Counted from the stretch's first letter, positions 17,911 through 25,179 are shown. The stretch: 54,355 nt of DNA from Deltaproteobacteria bacterium (GCA_018668695.1 JABJBS010000364.1:1-54355), one strand, 5' to 3'. Translations and numbers: made by a program. Notes: generated by a model from the letters alone, not told the origin.

Positions 17911-18771
17911 ATGATTACGGAAAGTACAGACTCAGTTGAGCAATGGCTCTACCGGCAGGATGAACAAATTTTCGGTCCGGTGTCGATGCATGTGTTGTCT
18001 GAGAGAATCTTATCGGGAACGATATCGCCCGAGATTCATGTGGCCTGTAACCAAGGTGAATTCCATCACATTACTCGTGTGAGTGCCTTTCGAGAGACTC
18101 TCGAAAAACGTAATACAACACTTGTTGCTCGGCGAAAGAGTGTGGCGAAAACGCGATTGGTTTTATCAGTCGTTCTGCTCGCGGTCGGTGCAGGCGCAGC
18201 GTTTATGATTGTGGAGCGAGAAGCAGGAGCGCTAGCACTCGAACAACAAGCCCAACACGACGATATCCTTGAGCAACGGCGTAAGGCTGTTCAGATCAGT
18301 GAAGCGTTGCCATTGCCGGCGATAGAACCACTGGTCACAGCTCAGATGCTCGAGGGTGCGCAGCTAGAGTTTGATGAAAAACAAGCTGATAAGCTGAAAG
18401 AGAAATCTCTGGCGCCTCGCAAAAAAAGAACCCGGGCCAAGCGAACCGTAACCACTGAAATCTCAGATTCGTGCCAGCTTAAGCAGCAGGACGTGATGCG
18501 TGTGATAAAAAGGCATATCAAGTCGATTACGAATTGTGTCTCTCAAGAGCAGGAAAGAGCTTCGGCCGCCGGAGCAGTTATGCCTGATAAGTTGGACCTC
18601 GCATTTATTGTGCGAGCCCGCGGCCAGGTTATTCAGTTTGAGATAGAGCACCCTAAGTATCGCCGTGGATTGCTTCATAAGTGTTTGAAAAAAGCGTTTA
18701 AGAAGGTTGTTTTTCCAAAGCGTGGCGGATCGGATTGTCCAACTAAATTACCGATTCGCATTCCGAAATAG
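17911..18771 (+). CDS. GYF-like domain plus AgmX/PglI-like C-terminal protein
   Basis: 286 residues. Residues ~10-60 resemble the GYF_2 / DUF4339 module (WLYRQDEQIFGPVSMHVL). A single membrane segment (LVLSVVLLAVGAGAAFMIV) lies at ~83-102, followed by a charged linker. Residues ~190-286 fit the AgmX/PglI C-terminal, TonB-like domain found in myxobacteria: four Cys at CQL, NCV, HKC and DCP, and LDLAFIVRARGQVIQFEI. The GYF-like part would face the cytoplasm and the TonB-like part the periplasm, suggesting a role in linking inner-membrane events to the envelope (inference). It ends 10 bp from the convergent kinase gene. A 150-bp gap separates it from the thioredoxin gene, with no gene I can support in it. 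Confidence 0.75.
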   Translation: MITESTDSVEQWLYRQDEQIFGPVSMHVLSERILSGTISPEIHVACNQGEFHHITRVSAFRETLEKRNTTLVARRKSVAKTRLVLSVVLLAVGAGAAFMIVEREAGALALEQQAQHDDILEQRRKAVQISEALPLPAIEPLVTAQMLEGAQLEFDEKQADKLKEKSLAPRKKRTRAKRTVTTEISDSCQLKQQDVMRVIKRHIKSITNCVSQEQERASAAGAVMPDKLDLAFIVRARGQVIQFEIEHPKYRRGLLHKCLKKAFKKVVFPKRGGSDCPTKLPIRIPK

Positions 18772-18781
18772 CGGGTTGGCT

Positions 18782-20242
18782 TTAGGGCCGAAGGTCTACG
18801 GACTTCTTCTTCCAATTTAATAGTATGCGCGTGGTGACCTGATCTTTGATGGTGAGTTTTGCCTTCAAACTGCCATGCTTCTCATGCTGGAATTCGAGAG
18901 TCGCATCTCCAACGGGAACTGGAAATTGCCCCTTGGTACGAATGCTGCCTTGGGCTGAGCCGTTGATAAACACATAGGTCACGCCGGTTGTTTCGACATC
19001 GAGGAGCCCTTGCAAAATAACCCGAGCGGATTCAGGCTCAGGAGGCGCCGGTGCCACCCAGTCTTTTGCGAGCCAAATCCCAGCAACCATTCCCAAGGCG
19101 ATTAAAATCGATAAGCCCAAGCCTTGTTTGAATTGGCCATGGCGTTCAAATGATTCTTCGGGAGAAGCTTGAAGCTCGGTTTGCCGCATCAAAGCTTCCA
19201 TGCCCGTGATAGCTTGGCCTTGCGGGTTTCCCGGATCGAGTATGTTTAAGCGACCTCGCAGTGAGTCTGCGCGAATGCCGTCGCCTTCTCGGACTGCTTG
19301 CCTGATTTGTAAGAGAATCTGGCCGATGCGTCTTTCTCTATCGTCTTGCCTAAAGGCTGTGGGATTATTGGCATATTGGATAAAGATATCAGCAATATCA
19401 TTCGCCCCACTGTCGTAGAGAATATCACGTAGCTGCTCGTGCACGGCGTCCATGGAGACAGGTCGCATATTGGCGGCAAATGATAAACAGAGCTGAATGA
19501 GCTTGGTGAATCTTTCGGATAGTTCCGGTCGCAAGTCGGAGAGAGGGGTGGGCCGGGTTTCGCGCATATTCTTGATCAGCATGTAGGGGCTGTTGCCCTC
19601 GTAGGGAACTTTTCCGCATGCGAGAAAATATAAGAGCGCGCCACAGGCAAAAATGTCAGTTTGCGGGTAAAGCGTTTTTTGTTCCAGCTGCTCCGGTGCC
19701 ATGAAACCAGGCGTACCAATGACCTCTGTGATTCGACTAACGTCTTCACCTAAAGCTGAGTTTTCAGCGATGGCTTTGGCGATACCGAAATCGGCCAACA
19801 CCAAACGACCGCTGTCTAAAAATACATTTTCCGGCTTTAAGTCGCGGTGAATGATCCCTTGGTTATGTGCGTGGGAGAGAGCGGCCGCCAGCTCCAAACC
19901 AATGGCAGCGAGGAGCGTCTCGGGCATGTCACCCCATTCGCGGGCCAGCTGCCCAAGGTGCGGACCATCGATGACTTCCATAACTAGAAAAAGCTGAGAC
20001 TCTACCGAGCCGCCGTGATCGAGTAGTTTGACGATGTTGGGATGCTCAAGGCTGGCCATAGCCTTGGTCTCACGCTCGAAACGATTCCGATGTTGGGGAT
20101 CTCGGGCGTATTCCTCATCGAGAACTTTGATGGCCACTTGTCGATTGAATTTTGGGTCATCTGCGAGATAGACGCGCCCACTGGCGCCTCTTCCGAGACC
20201 GCTTTTGATAATGTATCGGCTGATGGTTGGGTGTTGACTCAC
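18782..20242 (-). CDS. Membrane Ser/Thr protein kinase with PEGA-like C-terminus
   Basis: 486 residues from a GTG start. The eukaryotic-type kinase domain spans ~10-270: glycine loop LGRGASGRVY, VAIKVLDEEY (ATP-binding Lys), catalytic loop IHRDLKPENV near residue 135, DFGIAK and GTPGFMAPEQ, all intact. A linker with a regular helical region follows, then a membrane segment at ~378-398 (GLSILIALGMVAGIWLA) and an extracytoplasmic PEGA-like domain (VTYVFINGSAQGSIRTKG). It starts 16 bp after ftsB and is probably in its operon, suggesting a link between cell division or envelope state and phosphorylation, although this is inference from position. Confidence 0.93.
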   Translation of the reverse strand: MSQHPTISRYIIKSGLGRGASGRVYLADDPKFNRQVAIKVLDEEYARDPQHRNRFERETKAMASLEHPNIVKLLDHGGSVESQLFLVMEVIDGPHLGQLAREWGDMPETLLAAIGLELAAALSHAHNQGIIHRDLKPENVFLDSGRLVLADFGIAKAIAENSALGEDVSRITEVIGTPGFMAPEQLEQKTLYPQTDIFACGALLYFLACGKVPYEGNSPYMLIKNMRETRPTPLSDLRPELSERFTKLIQLCLSFAANMRPVSMDAVHEQLRDILYDSGANDIADIFIQYANNPTAFRQDDRERRIGQILLQIRQAVREGDGIRADSLRGRLNILDPGNPQGQAITGMEALMRQTELQASPEESFERHGQFKQGLGLSILIALGMVAGIWLAKDWVAPAPPEPESARVILQGLLDVETTGVTYVFINGSAQGSIRTKGQFPVPVGDATLEFQHEKHGSLKAKLTIKDQVTTRILLNWKKKSVDLRP

Positions 20243-20258
20243 GATGGTTCAGCCAGAT

Positions 20259-20549
20259 TCAGGGGTTCATCTCGAGGATGACTTCATTGGGCCGGACGAA
20301 ACCAGCTTTGTCTCGAACCAGGCGTTCTTGCACATCGGGTCTTTCTCGGATGGCTTGAATGCGCTCGCGCAATTTCTCGACTTCTTTTTGAGCTGCGTCA
20401 TTTTCAAAATTTCGGGTAGCAACTTCTTGTTTGAGAGATTCTCTCTTTTCCCAGCCTTCAGAAATGAAAACGGTGTACACGACCGCACTGAAACTTAAGA
20501 CAACAAGGAGGCCTAAGCCTATTAGATGACGACGCTGCATGAAGGGCAT
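20259..20549 (-). CDS. ftsB: FtsB/DivIC-like septum formation protein
   Basis: 96 residues from the ATG at 20549, chosen because GGAG lies 7 nt upstream; an ATG at 20576 adds nine residues without a site. One membrane segment (LIGLGLLVVLSFSAVVYTV) precedes a coiled coil (residues ~35-70, with REKLR-like heptads) and the family ending RDKAGFVRPNEVIL. FtsB joins FtsL and FtsQ in activating septal wall synthesis. It usually sits beside eno; here it lies between exbD and a kinase gene. Confidence 0.88.
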   Translation of the reverse strand: MPFMQRRHLIGLGLLVVLSFSAVVYTVFISEGWEKRESLKQEVATRNFENDAAQKEVEKLRERIQAIRERPDVQERLVRDKAGFVRPNEVILEMNP

Positions 20550-20594
20550 CGTAAAGCTCCGATCTGTGAAATGCAAGTTTGCCCGGTGATTGGC

Positions 20595-21005
20595 TTAAGG
20601 TGCTGCTTGAGTGGCGATTCCAAGCTTTAGAAACCCTGCGGCTCGAGCAGCATCCATGGCTTCCACCACGGCCCCATGGTCGGTTTCTTCGTCAGCTTGA
20701 ATAACGATTTGCCGGTTGGGGGTTTCATTAAATATTGTTTCGAGCGCCGCTTGGAGTGCTCCCACATCCATCTCTTCACCGCCGTAAACCAGTTGCCCTG
20801 TTTCAGTAACAGTCACAACAACGCTTTGTGCTTCGGTGGTGTCCGCTGAGCTTTTGGCCTTGGGAAGAGTCACATCAATTCCCGGGCTTTGGACAAAGGT
20901 AGAGGTAATGAGAAAGAAAATGAGCAATATAAATACGATATCAACCAAGGGTGTAAGGTTGATGTCCGTAAGCCCACGTCTTTTACTTCGGGTTGAGAAA
21001 TTCAT
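20595..21005 (-). CDS. exbD: ExbD/TolR biopolymer transport protein
   Basis: 136 residues. A short cytoplasmic N-terminus (RSKRRGLTDINLTPLVDIVF) leads into the single membrane helix, with the essential Asp in LVDIVFILLIFFLIT, followed by the periplasmic domain ending with ADEETDHGAVVEAMDAARAAG. With ExbB it forms the proton-driven motor that energises TonB-dependent outer-membrane uptake, or the related Tol system. Its start overlaps the exbB stop by 4 bp. A TonB-system role is favoured over Tol because of the Fur box upstream; no tonB gene is in the window. Confidence 0.93.
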   Translation of the reverse strand: MNFSTRSKRRGLTDINLTPLVDIVFILLIFFLITSTFVQSPGIDVTLPKAKSSADTTEAQSVVVTVTETGQLVYGGEEMDVGALQAALETIFNETPNRQIVIQADEETDHGAVVEAMDAARAAGFLKLGIATQAAP

Positions 21006-21607
21006 TCTCGAGAAGCCACCATATCGATGAGATTCAGTGAGCGTTCTTCCATTTCAAGCAATAGGCCATCCACGCGTCCAAGTAGGTATTTGTAAAAAAT
21101 AAAGGAAGGGATGGCTACGGTCAGCCCGATGGCTGTGGTGATAAGAGCTTGCCAGATGCCGCTGGCAAATACCGACGGGTCACCAAGGCCCGCAGCTTCG
21201 ACTTCTCGAAACACGCCCATCATACCGGTAACAGTTCCAAGCAATCCCATGAGAGGAGAGATGGCCGCACAGGTGCCGAGTACCTCAACAAATTTTTCGA
21301 GTTGGGCACCTTCGTGTTTACCGACCTCTTCGACGGCTTCTTTAACCACGGGCCGTTGGCGTCGGGCATTTCGAAGCGCGGCGGCCATGATGTTGGCCAT
21401 GGGGCTTTGGCTTTCCTCGCACAAAAGCAGTGCATCGGAGATCCGGTCTTCCCGGATCATGGTTTGAATGCGATCAATGAATTGGTCTGGGATCACCCTT
21501 GAGCGTTTCAGAGTCCAGAGACGTTCTAAAAAAACGCTCAGTGCTACCAATGAACAAATCCCAATTGGGATGACGATGGGGCCACCTTTTAAGAGGATGT
21601 CGTACAT
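21002..21607 (-). CDS. exbB: ExbB/TolQ/MotA-family proton channel protein
   Basis: 201 residues from the ATG at 21607 (MYDILLKGGPIVIPIGICSL), which has AGGA 6 nt upstream; the longer frame to 21676 overlaps the upstream gene and lacks a site. Three membrane segments are visible: the N-terminal one, ISPLMGLLGTVTGMMGVF and ALITTAIGLTVAIPSFIFY, the last two carrying the MotA/TolQ/ExbB signature. It pairs with ExbD and is placed after a Fur-box promoter, consistent with iron uptake. Confidence 0.93.
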   Translation of the reverse strand: MYDILLKGGPIVIPIGICSLVALSVFLERLWTLKRSRVIPDQFIDRIQTMIREDRISDALLLCEESQSPMANIMAAALRNARRQRPVVKEAVEEVGKHEGAQLEKFVEVLGTCAAISPLMGLLGTVTGMMGVFREVEAAGLGDPSVFASGIWQALITTAIGLTVAIPSFIFYKYLLGRVDGLLLEMEERSLNLIDMVASRE

Positions 21608-21620
21608 AATTTTTCCTGAG

Positions 21621-21839
21621 TTACTCTTTCTTGCGAGCTCGGATTTGTGTGAGGTCTGGGTTCGCATCACTAACACGTTCGCAGGAGCCTGGGCCAGTGG
21701 CGTTACTTGAGCCGCTTGGACAAGTGGCGCAGGTACCCGTGCAAGCTGCCTGACGGCGCTTTATCAAATTTCGCACGATGACCACAGTGGATCCGATAAG
21801 GATAGCTGTAGCCAATGTGAGCTGAAGGACTTCGTTCAT
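21621..21839 (-). CDS. Small Cys-rich membrane protein, FeoB-associated type
   Basis: 72 residues from the ATG at 21839 (a GTG at 21842 is directly before it). One N-terminal membrane segment (LTLATAILIGSTVVIVRNLI) is followed by KRRQAACTGTCATCPSG and a later Cys, the layout of the FeoB-associated Cys-rich membrane proteins. There is no strong ribosome-binding site, and FeoB itself is not in the window. Position between the Fur box and exbB supports an iron-related role. It could bind Fe or another metal through the Cys cluster. Confidence 0.65.
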   Translation of the reverse strand: MNEVLQLTLATAILIGSTVVIVRNLIKRRQAACTGTCATCPSGSSNATGPGSCERVSDANPDLTQIRARKKE

Positions 21840-21895
21840 CACATGACTGATTGAAGGTTAAGATCGAGTTCGTCAACTACATAGATAAAAAACTG

Positions 21896-21924
21896 TTGAC
21901 AATGAGAATGATTCTCATTATTAA
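21896..21924 (+). promoter_or_regulatory. Fur box forming the spacer of a sigma-70 promoter
   Basis: AATGAGAATGATTCTCATT at 21901-21919 is a perfect 9-1-9 palindrome and fits the 7-1-7 Fur core TGAnAATnATTnTCA. On the plus strand it fills a textbook promoter: TTGACA (21896-21901), 17 bp, TATTAA (21919-21924), with a start expected near 21931. Bound Fur would block RNA polymerase when iron is plentiful. The same box lies 60-80 bp before the minus-strand Cys-rich protein/exbBD genes and could control both directions. Confidence 0.85.
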
Positions 21925-21930
21925 CTTCTT

Positions 21931-22105
21931 GTGTCGTCAAACACATTTGTTTCTCCTAGATGAGCCACATTTTAAGAAACACTGGACGACTAGACGAATT
22001 TTGGACTCCCAGGAGTGAAGTGAGCCCCACTCTTGGAATTTGACCATTTATTTCGTTTGCACCGTTTCTGCTGAGTGAGCCCGGCGGAAACGGTGCTTTT
22101 TTTTT
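21931..22105 (+). ncRNA. Candidate Fur-regulated small RNA (RyhB/PrrF-like in logic)
   Basis: About 175 nt between a consensus promoter with an embedded Fur box and a strong intrinsic terminator, with no credible gene between them. The only ATG frame (from 21960, 27 codons) lacks a ribosome-binding site. The arrangement matches iron-responsive small RNAs such as RyhB in enterobacteria or PrrF in pseudomonads, which are made when iron is scarce and repress iron-using proteins. No sequence likeness to these is claimed. The transcript end is set by the T-run at 22097-22105; the start is predicted from promoter spacing. Confidence 0.7.
22059..22105 (+). terminator. Strong intrinsic terminator of the candidate small RNA
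   Basis: GCACCGTTTC (22059-22068) pairs perfectly with GAAACGGTGC (22087-22096). The stem extends inward by five more pairs (TGCTG with CGGCG, including G-T), and nine T follow at once (22097-22105). It works only on the plus strand. Confidence 0.93.
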
Positions 22106-22242
22106 GTTATCATTTAGATGTCCTGGCCCTGCAATCGTCTCTGATTCTAAGTTCCTAATATCGGACAATTATCTCGAGCCCTAGCGAATTGACATCTTCC
22201 TAATTTGTGAAAAAGAGGGAGTTCTCTTACATGTGGGTATTT

Positions 22243-22259
22243 GTCAGATTCCCTCTGAC
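22243..22259. repeat. Small inverted repeat
   Basis: GTCAGA and TCTGAC flank a TTCCC loop. It lies in the gene-poor stretch 22106-22788 and has no clear role. Confidence 0.4.
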
Positions 22260-22292
22260 CCCCCATTTAAAAGCCTCTGCGCGTACTTTTGA

Positions 22293-22658
22293 AAGTTATT
22301 TACTGTTGACACTTTTTGTCCGGGAGGTTTAGAATTTTTAGGTGAGCAACGAGTCGCAACCGCATGCGACGCAACCGAGGAAGAGAAGAAGCTCCAAAAA
22401 CAAAGAAGTCGTGTCGGTAGCGGTCCTTGGTGGAGGGCGATTGGTTACGACGACAAGTTCTTGAACGAAGAGAGTTTCAATTGGATATGGAAGCACTGGC
22501 AGGCGTGGCGCTCAGAGTTATTCGCAACCGACCTTGTTAAGATGGAGAAGAGTGAGAGGTCGGAGAAGGTGATGGGGATCACCGGATTTTATTGGGGGGT
22601 GAGCATAAGCTGCACCTACGATTCACGGTTTCTAGAGGTATTGTACCGAGGAGTTTGA
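22293..22658 (+). pseudogene. Start-less open frame, possible gene remnant
   Basis: A 121-codon frame open from 22293 to the TGA at 22656-22658, with no ATG, GTG or TTG before the TTG at 22461. It has protein-like composition: FCPGGLEFLGEQRVATACD, then VGSGPWWRAIGYDDKFLNEE and FNWIWKHWQAWRSEL. I recognise no family. A second frame (22592-22825) continues with protein-like text (AGKVSEESGYLVRDFLLGER), as if a frameshift separates them. The region has no neighbours' support and sits between the small RNA and trmL. A truncated, frameshifted gene is my reading; chance open frames remain possible. Confidence 0.35.
22306..22335 (+). promoter_or_regulatory. Candidate sigma-70 promoter in gene-poor region
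   Basis: TTGACA at 22306-22311, an 18-bp spacer and TAGAAT at 22330-22335. Transcription would begin near 22342, exactly at a GTG that opens a 40-codon frame ending at 22464 (SNESQPHATQPRKRRSSKNK...). The role is unknown. Confidence 0.45.
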
Positions 22659-22788
22659 ACAAGCAGGCACACTTCAGAACGCTGAAAGCAGGTAAGGTAT
22701 CCGAGGAATCGGGCTATCTCGTTAGAGATTTTCTCCTAGGTGAAAGATGGGAGATGGCATTAGGCCCAACGAATTCCTTTGCAGATAT

Positions 22789-23274
22789 TCAGGCCGGATT
22801 CGGACCCTGCACCACTGTGCCTTGAAGCTGACGCAGCGCCTCGTAAGTCGCAATTCCAGCTGATGTCGCTAAGTTGAGCGACCGGAGGAAAGATTGATAC
22901 CGAGGTATGGTGACGCGCTGTTCGTCACCTACCTCATCGTGAAGCCATTGCGGCGCTCCTGCCGTTTCCTTACCAAACAACAATCCGTCACCATCTTCAT
23001 ACTCAATGTCCCAGTGCGCCTTTTCGGCGTGCGTCGTAAAGAGCCAGAGCCGCTTAGGTCCAGCATCACTTGCTTTAAACGCTTCCCAACTCTCATGTTC
23101 ATGCACATCGAGATGCTGCCAATAATCCATTCCTGCACGGCGTAATCGCTTTTCGGTGATCTCAAAACCTAAAGGGTGAATGAGATGCAGCCGCGTATCG
23201 GTAAATGCACATAACCTACCAATATTGCCGGTGTTTTGAGGAATGTCGGGTTGGAATAAAACAATATGAAGCAT
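22789..23274 (-). CDS. trmL: tRNA (cytidine(34)-2'-O)-methyltransferase
   Basis: 161 residues from the ATG at 23274 (MLHIVLFQPDIPQNTGNIGR), the usual TrmL opening; the frame runs nine residues further up without family likeness. It methylates the wobble ribose of tRNA-Leu isoacceptors using S-adenosylmethionine. SPOUT-family motifs are visible: the N-terminal NTGNIGR, FGKETAGAPQWL and the C-terminal RSLNLATSAGIATYEALRQ that makes the trefoil knot. Length is normal. It is divergent from the cytochrome gene. Confidence 0.93.
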   Translation of the reverse strand: MLHIVLFQPDIPQNTGNIGRLCAFTDTRLHLIHPLGFEITEKRLRRAGMDYWQHLDVHEHESWEAFKASDAGPKRLWLFTTHAEKAHWDIEYEDGDGLLFGKETAGAPQWLHDEVGDEQRVTIPRYQSFLRSLNLATSAGIATYEALRQLQGTVVQGPNPA

Positions 23275-23379
23275 GGGGCGCCTAGTTTGATCGATTTTCA
23301 AGTTTGCCAGTTCTCCTATGATTCAAGTAGGAGTAACTCGCAATACAATAGCGACGCTGGGCGTCTGAAACTCAATGGG

Positions 23380-23396
23380 AATGAAATGATTTCATT
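23380..23396. promoter_or_regulatory. Palindromic operator candidate
   Basis: AATGAAATGATTTCATT is a perfect 8-1-8 palindrome in the 230-bp divergent region between trmL and the cytochrome c gene. It resembles a Fur-family site but its half-site spacing differs from the Fur box at 21901, so the regulator is unknown. A second inverted repeat, CTCCTA/TAGGAG, lies at 23313-23333. Confidence 0.4.
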
Positions 23397-23504
23397 ATTT
23401 ATGAACAATCGCAGCTCTAGGTGTTGCCTAACGATGGGATTGTTTGGAAATAAGTGTCCTAGATACACTTCCCAACGCGTGCGGTGTTTAACGAAGGGCT
23501 CTTG

Positions 23505-24128
23505 ATGAAAACCGTTTGGACCACAGTGTTTTTGGCGCTTTGGATATGCGCCTGTGAACCAGCCGAAGTAACCCGAGGCCGAGAGCATTACGAGAACTTG
23601 TGTGCCCTGTGTCATGGAGACGAAGGGGAAGGTTATGTTTCACCCAAAGCCAATGCTTTGACCAATCAAGACTTTATCGCCACAGCCTCGGATGAGTTCT
23701 TGAAAGTAGCCATTGAGCAGGGTCGTCCCGAAACGAAGATGGGAGCCTACGGCGTTGATTGGCTAGGACCCCTAGATGCTGAAGGCGTTTCAGACCTCAT
23801 AGCTTTTCTGCGTTCGTACCAAGAAGTGGATATCGAGATCGACGCGGACTGGACGGCAAGCGATGACGGAGCAGAACTTGCGCCTGGTTTAGAGCTTTAT
23901 GCAAGTCAGTGCGCATTTTGTCATGGCGCAACGGGCGAGGGTGATGTGGCACTGAGTTTGAATAATCGAACTTTTCTCAGCAGTGTAAGCGATGACTTCT
24001 TACGGTATGCTATCGCACGAGGGCGCCGAGGCACAGCGATGGGCGCCTATGACGGCTCATTGAGTGCCAAAGAGATTGCAGATCTAGTACTTGCTATTCG
24101 GTCCTTTGCTGAGACAACTGGAGAATAA
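23505..24128 (+). CDS. Di-heme cytochrome c lipoprotein
   Basis: 207 residues from the ATG at 23505, with AAGGG upstream; the frame start at 23484 is less good. The signal peptide ends at ICAC, a lipobox. Two class I cytochrome c domains follow: CALCHGDEGEG (heme 1, ~residue 33) with a Met-bearing KMGAYG region, and CAFCHGATGEG (heme 2, ~residue 139) with AMGAYDG. It should be membrane-anchored in the periplasm and carry electrons; partners are unknown. It starts a three-lipoprotein operon with the rhodanese (2 bp gap) and the DUF4382-like gene. Confidence 0.9.
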   Translation: MKTVWTTVFLALWICACEPAEVTRGREHYENLCALCHGDEGEGYVSPKANALTNQDFIATASDEFLKVAIEQGRPETKMGAYGVDWLGPLDAEGVSDLIAFLRSYQEVDIEIDADWTASDDGAELAPGLELYASQCAFCHGATGEGDVALSLNNRTFLSSVSDDFLRYAIARGRRGTAMGAYDGSLSAKEIADLVLAIRSFAETTGE

Positions 24129-24130
24129 TA

Positions 24131-24661
24131 ATGAAGCAGTTTTTAAGTTATGCGGTCGCCATTTCAGTTCTAAGCCTTGTGGGTTGTGGTGAAGAAACCT
24201 CGGAAGCATCGGCCGATTGCCCCGAGGTGGTTTATGTGGGTGATGGAGACGAACCAAGTTCTTTCCACACCGGCGGTCAGCTCTTGGGAATCGATGTGAT
24301 TTACCCGGCATACGCATCGGGCGATAAATTTATCATCATCGATGCGCGTCCTCCATTGGATCACAATCTGCACAGCATCAAGAACTCGATTTCGCTGCCT
24401 TATTATGATGTTGAAAAATGCGTCGATGCTCTCCCGAAAGATGTCTGGTACATTACCTACTGCGCTTGTCCCCACAATGAATCTCAATATGCTGCAGATG
24501 TGCTTGAAGAAAACGGTTTTAGCAAAGTTAAAGTACTCGACGAAGGCTACATAGAATGGCGTAACCGCGGTTACCCAACGACGGATAACCCTGATGGTAT
24601 CCTGGAAGAAGAGACTCCTGGGCCAGCCGACGACCCAAGCGACGACTCGTCTGAGGACTGA
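24131..24661 (+). CDS. Rhodanese-like lipoprotein
   Basis: 176 residues. Signal peptide with lipobox SLVGCG, so it should be a membrane-anchored periplasmic protein. The rhodanese domain shows FIIIDARPPLDHNLHSIKNS (substrate-side motif) and the active-site Cys in YITYCACPHNESQYAADVL. The loop is CACPHNES rather than the usual C-x-x-G-x-R, so the substrate may differ from thiosulfate. The C-terminus is a 30-residue acidic, Pro-rich tail. It lies 2 bp after the cytochrome gene, and its TGA overlaps the next ATG. Sulfur or redox handling with the cytochrome is inferred. Confidence 0.85.
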   Translation: MKQFLSYAVAISVLSLVGCGEETSEASADCPEVVYVGDGDEPSSFHTGGQLLGIDVIYPAYASGDKFIIIDARPPLDHNLHSIKNSISLPYYDVEKCVDALPKDVWYITYCACPHNESQYAADVLEENGFSKVKVLDEGYIEWRNRGYPTTDNPDGILEEETPGPADDPSDDSSED

Positions 24662-25179
24662 TGAGTTTCATCCGTTTACGCCTCATTGTCATCAGCTCTT
24701 TATTGTCCTTGTGCAGCTGTGCATCCCCGGAGCCGGGTCTGGAAGTTGAGATTTCGTGTGACCTAAGAGACGCCGGGCGCTTGGCTGCATTGCAATTTGA
24801 AATCGAAGATATCCAGGTTCAGCCAGCCGGTTACGAAGTCACGGCTGACCATCAAGTTACGCCAGAATGGATTGGTCTCGGCCTTGTGGTGGAGTCCTTT
24901 GATGCAGTGATGGTACAAAATGAGCCTTTGATGATAGCCCGGGCAAGTTTACCCGCTGGGCAATACGACAGGATCTTTTTAAGACCCCGTCAGCTTATGG
25001 GTACCGGTCCCGATGGCGACGAGATTCCAATCCAAAACGTGATGGAACCCACGGTTATCTCTTTTGATATGGAGGAAGGTGACTACCGTCGTCTGCGGTT
25101 AGAATTAATCGTTTTGGAGAGTCTGGATGGAGAGGCGCAGCTCTCGATTTTTGCAAAGACTGTTTCGTTATTGAACTAG
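24661..25179 (+). CDS. DUF4382-like lipoprotein
   Basis: 172 residues. Signal peptide with lipobox LCSCA. The mature part resembles the DUF4382 pattern: FEIEDIQVQ, a Leu-rich strand, LPAGQYDRIFLRP and a late ISFDMEEGDYRRLRLELIVLE. Such domains are beta-sandwich surface or periplasmic modules of unknown role. Translationally coupled to the rhodanese gene (overlap of one base). It ends 10 bp before the convergent redoxin gene. Confidence 0.6.
   Translation: MSFIRLRLIVISSLLSLCSCASPEPGLEVEISCDLRDAGRLAALQFEIEDIQVQPAGYEVTADHQVTPEWIGLGLVVESFDAVMVQNEPLMIARASLPAGQYDRIFLRPRQLMGTGPDGDEIPIQNVMEPTVISFDMEEGDYRRLRLELIVLESLDGEAQLSIFAKTVSLLN

Noticed and set aside
17699-17914. 71-codon frame in the gap before the GYF/AgmX gene
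   Set aside because: It begins inside the thioredoxin gene in another frame and shows no conserved pattern.
21960-22043. 27-codon peptide inside the candidate small RNA
   Set aside because: There is no ribosome-binding site before the ATG and no recognisable pattern.
23380-23396. Second Fur box
   Set aside because: The half-site spacing does not match the 7-1-7 core of the box at 21901, so it is kept only as an unassigned palindrome.
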